A DNA stretch of 21,733 bases from Oppiella nova (Eukaryota; Arthropoda; Arachnida; Sarcoptiformes; Oppiidae), in the NCBI GenBank assembly GCA_905397405.1, contig CAJPVJ010000662.1:1-21733 (forward strand). Reading direction: 5' to 3'. Made by a program: the position numbers and the translations under genes. Under the pieces are notes generated by a model. The model saw only the letters and a program-made list of their open reading frames with translations, did not search any database and had not been told where the DNA came from. The first letter of the stretch is position 1; each line of letters starts with the position of its first letter. Shown here piece after piece: positions 19,006 through 21,733 of the stretch.

Positions 19006-20704
19006 ATGGTTAATCTAAATGGTGAAATTATTAGAGTTGCTACAACAAGGGTAATTATTTAATTTAATGCTACTTTTTATTTAATTTACTATATCTGTGG
19101 TATTTAAACAAATTCAGGTTTATATATAGGATATAAATTTAAAGTTTTTTCTATTGCTTACGAGTAAAGTATAGAAGTTTATTAAAAAAGCTTTAAATTT
19201 ATATCCTATATATAAACCTGAATTTGTTTAAATACCACAGATATAACCTAATAAGAACTAGTATATCAAAATACAATATAATTAGATTAATCATTTATAC
19301 TTAATTTGAACTTTATAAATATAGAGTTGGCCATATATATTCCCGGATAAAACTTACAGTGGGGTTGAAATAGAAATGTTACAATCATTAGGAAATGTAT
19401 GGAATTTTTCGTATAAAATAATTAATACCCAGGGTGCTTGGGGTGATCCATTTCCTAATGGTAGTTGGAGTGGTATTATTGGTGAGGTCTATACCAAGGT
19501 AACAATACTAAACTATTTGGTTTATTAAATTAAACTACTATGTATACTATTTGTTATAGCACGCTAACTTTGGCATTGGCAGTATTTCCTACTCATTGGA
19601 CAGACTATCTGTCATAGACATGGCTTATCCTCATATCATAAATCCTATTACATTCACAGCTCCGACACCTATAGTTAAAAAATTTACCAATTTATTGGAC
19701 GCTTTTGATACTTATATTTGGATTTATCTGATGATCAGCATATTATCCCTGATGATTTCTGTATATTTAATGTCAAAAATACGTGTTCAGAAATATGATA
19801 ATAAATGGCCAGTTTTATACAAAATATTAGAAAAGCCTGATCATAGTTACAATAAATTAAACTTACATAACAAAATAATAATGTACACATGGACATTTAT
19901 GTGCTTGGTGCTTATGTCAGCATTCAGTGGTTGTATGCATTCACTAATGTCCGTAAAGTTTGTTAATAAAGTCGAAACCTTAACTGCCCTGGTCAGTGCC
20001 ATGCATCGAGGTCATGTACAAATACTTGGTTTTAAAATGAGACCTTACACCTATTTATTTAATGTTAGTAATATTATAATTACTTTATAACTATATACTT
20101 TAACCCTGTTATTTTGTCATATTAAAGAATACAGATTCCGAATTATACAATGACATCAAACGTAAAATTATATTTGTCAAATACGATAAAGATTTAAATT
20201 TTCTAAGACAAACTAAATTGACACCGGTATTAATTACGACAAGAAATTCATTACGAGTTTTTCTGTTAAGTACAAACATTGAGACCCATTACTCGCCCCC
20301 ACATAACGACGAATCAACCATTTCAATGGACTTCTACGGAGTGGTCATACAAAAGGGGTTTCCACTTAAGGCTCACTTAGAGAAACAGTAATTATTTAAC
20401 TAAATTATTTGATAAATTATTTTATTATTTAATTTTTATTCATAGTTTGCAAAATATTCAAAATGCTGGTTTGTTTATGAAATGGTTTCAAAACGCTGAT
20501 TTTATAATTAAGAAATTAAGCATGGCTAATTATAAAACAAAAATGGATACTAAAGATAACATTGAAACATTTGGTTTAAGCATTGAACAATTATTAACAG
20601 CATTTATATTTTGTATATTGTCAAGTATATTTTCAATAATTATATTTTTTATTGAAATAATTTTAACTAGTAATTTAATATATAAGACTATTGAAAAAAA
20701 TTAA
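19006..20704 (+). CDS. Ionotropic receptor-like channel R3, intact
   Basis: Exons are 19006-19050, 19325-19498, 19560-20063, 20128-20387 and 20446-20704: 1242 nt, 413 residues, with consistent GT-AG borders and phases 0, 0, 0 and 2. S1 starts MVNLNGEIIRVATTR and includes WPYIFPDKTYSGVEIE and SLDRLSVIDMAYP. M1 is YIWIYLMISILSLMISVYLM. The pore/M2 segment is YTWTFMCLVLMSAFSGC. S2 ends YGVVIQKGFPLKAHLEK, resembling the GxAxxKGSPL region of iGluRs, and the last helix is in exon 5 (LLTAFIFCILSSIFSIIIFF). There is no amino-terminal domain. By family it is a ligand-gated cation channel, ligand unknown. Intron 1 is enlarged by a fold-back MITE. Exon 3 protein is nearly identical to L3, with about five changes in 164 residues compared by eye. 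Confidence 0.9.
19095..19244. mobile_element. Fold-back MITE in intron 1 of IR R3
   Basis: A perfect 54-bp inverted repeat, 19091-19144 with 19191-19244, encloses a 46-bp loop. The left arm at 8130-8150 has the uninterrupted sequence (on the complement, tttactatataaccta), whereas here ctgtgg...ccacag sits between two atat copies. This gives a clean insertion with a 4-bp atat duplication, or a TA duplication with longer ends, since the site is self-complementary. It has no coding capacity. It lies inside the intron, so splicing should survive. Confidence 0.85.
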
Positions 20705-21255
20705 ATGTATAAATGCATTTTAAATGCTGTACAATACAGTTTAATTATAATATTAATGAACAGTATAAATTTATATGATATATATAAAGACAAGAAAATA
20801 TTATTCATAATTATAATACTAGTACAAAATAATTGATTTATTTATTATCTTTTGATTAGATATCTAACATAATTTATTATGGAATAAGGTATAATTAGCA
20901 AATAAAATATTTGGCTATTGTTAAACATCATTATATTGATTATATAATAATAGTAATCTGTTGAGTGAAAAGGGTACTTAAATATTAATAATTTCAATTC
21001 AATTCAAAAACTTTTTCAAGGACATTAAATAATTGTGAAATGTTAATTATATATTTAATACAAATGTTTCTATAACAAAATAGAAAATAAATTATTAACG
21101 AAAAATATTTTTTAAAAATTTCTCAACTATATAAAGTATATTATTAATGCATCATAGTTAATTATAGGTATAGTTTCAATAAAAATAGCTTGTAAATTCA
21201 ATGTTATATATTTCAAATAAACAAATTCACTTAACACTTTCTGGTATACTAAACA
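20705..21255. other. Non-coding region between IR R3 and IR R2
   Basis: This is the mirror of 6124-6691: the 3' flank of R3 and the 5' flank of R2. No gene or insertion is seen. Confidence 0.6.
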
Positions 21256-21733
21256 ATGGTCAATTTACACGGTGAAACTTTAAAAGTTGCTACCACCAAG
21301 GTTTTATGTTTAAAAAATTTTTAAATAATACTACAGTATAATAAATAACAACAAACTGTACTTATCACAAATATAGTTGTGGCCATACATCATTAAGGAT
21401 AAGCCGTACAGTGGTGTGGAAATAGAAATTATTAAATCGGTGGGAAAGGTATGGAATGTTTCGTACGAATTCGTTGATACAAACGATGTTTGGGGGGACC
21501 GCCTACCAAATGGCAGTTGGGATGGCATTATTGGTCAGGTTTTTCATAAAGTATTGTTTTTAAAAATATTAATACATATACAGTATATATACTTTACTAA
21601 TTTTATTCATATAATTAAGCATGCAAACTTTGGAATTGGCGGCCTAACATACTCATTGGACAGGCTATCCGTAGTGGACTATACCTACCCTCATATCATT
21701 GTGCCGATCACTTTCACGGCACCTATGCCTACA
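21256..21733 (+). CDS. Ionotropic receptor-like channel R2, 5' part, cut by window end
   Basis: Exon 1 is 21256-21300 (MVNLHGETLKVATTK), exon 2 is 21377-21550 (starting LWPYIIKDKPYSGVEIE), and exon 3 runs from 21620 to the window edge. Exon 3 begins HANFGIGGLTYSLDRLSV, with the arginine that in iGluRs binds the ligand carboxylate. Exon sizes equal those of L2, its mirror copy. Whether the 128-bp duplication of L2 is also present here cannot be seen, since exon 3 stops before that point. No disabling change is visible in the part present. Confidence 0.85.

Larger units (their letters stand above)
16166..21733. repeat. Right arm of the large inverted duplication
   Basis: This is the reverse complement of 5650-11370, in order: IR L4 3' fragment, DEG/ENaC, IR R3, IR R2 start. 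It is cut by the window end. Right-only content is a fold-back MITE at 19095-19244. The DEG/ENaC frame is open here but interrupted on the left. Confidence 0.92.

Noticed and set aside
20061-20090. Apparent C-terminus of the receptor at the stop after exon 3 (also 7286-7312 in L3)
   Set aside because: The extra residues are intron 3 read-through. A GTTAGT donor and AG acceptor join exon 3 to the S2 exon in a conserved frame.

Overview
This is eukaryotic nuclear DNA, very AT-rich, with short GT-AG introns, many repeats and two families of membrane receptor genes. It most likely comes from an arthropod. The compact ionotropic-receptor and DEG/ENaC genes fit a chelicerate, perhaps a mite, but I cannot prove the species or order from the sequence. 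I see no bacterial operons, tRNA, rRNA or CRISPR.

Two gene families make up the coding content. The first is a set of seven related loci encoding short ionotropic glutamate receptor-like channels (IR/iGluR superfamily). They share one architecture: exon 1 of 45 nt, exon 2 of 174 nt, exon 3 of about 500 nt, exon 4 of about 254-263 nt and exon 5 of about 244-262 nt. These encode S1, M1-pore-M2, S2 and the last membrane helix. There is no amino-terminal domain and no visible signal peptide. The second family is three intronless DEG/ENaC channels of about 420-430 residues, lying between the receptors.

Layout: the end of a hAT-like element (1-389); IR L1, broken, minus strand (1475-3150); IR L2, broken, minus (4500-6123), a tandem paralogue of L1; IR L3, intact, minus (6692-8220); a truncated Penelope-like retroelement with a hammerhead-ribozyme-like 3' part (about 8620-8925); DEG/ENaC pseudogene with one nonsense codon, minus (9051-10319); IR L4, intact, minus (10845-12426); a unique intact DEG/ENaC gene, plus (13067-14353); a gene-poor spacer holding a 702-bp element with terminal inverted repeats (15115-15816). 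An inverted copy of the left side follows: 3' fragment of IR L4 (16166-16691), intact DEG/ENaC (17229-18488), intact IR R3 (19006-20704), and the start of IR R2 (21256 to the window edge), all plus strand.

The dominant structure is therefore a large inverted duplication: 5650-11370 pairs with 16166-21733, around a spacer of about 4.8 kb. The inner junction cuts the fourth exon of IR L4 and carries an exact 129-bp direct copy of sequence from 12707-12835. Because L4 is whole on the left and cut on the right, the right arm looks derived. The arms have since diverged: a Penelope-like insertion and a nonsense mutation occur only in the left arm, and a fold-back MITE only in the right. Superimposed on this is an older tandem duplication (L1 unit and L2 unit).

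By family knowledge, IRs are ligand-gated cation channels, often chemosensory, and DEG/ENaC proteins are sodium channels gated by ligands or force. Their interleaving suggests a birth-and-death cluster of sensory channels; that function is inference. At least two breaks (the N at 2418 and the local duplications in L1 and L2) may be assembly artefacts.
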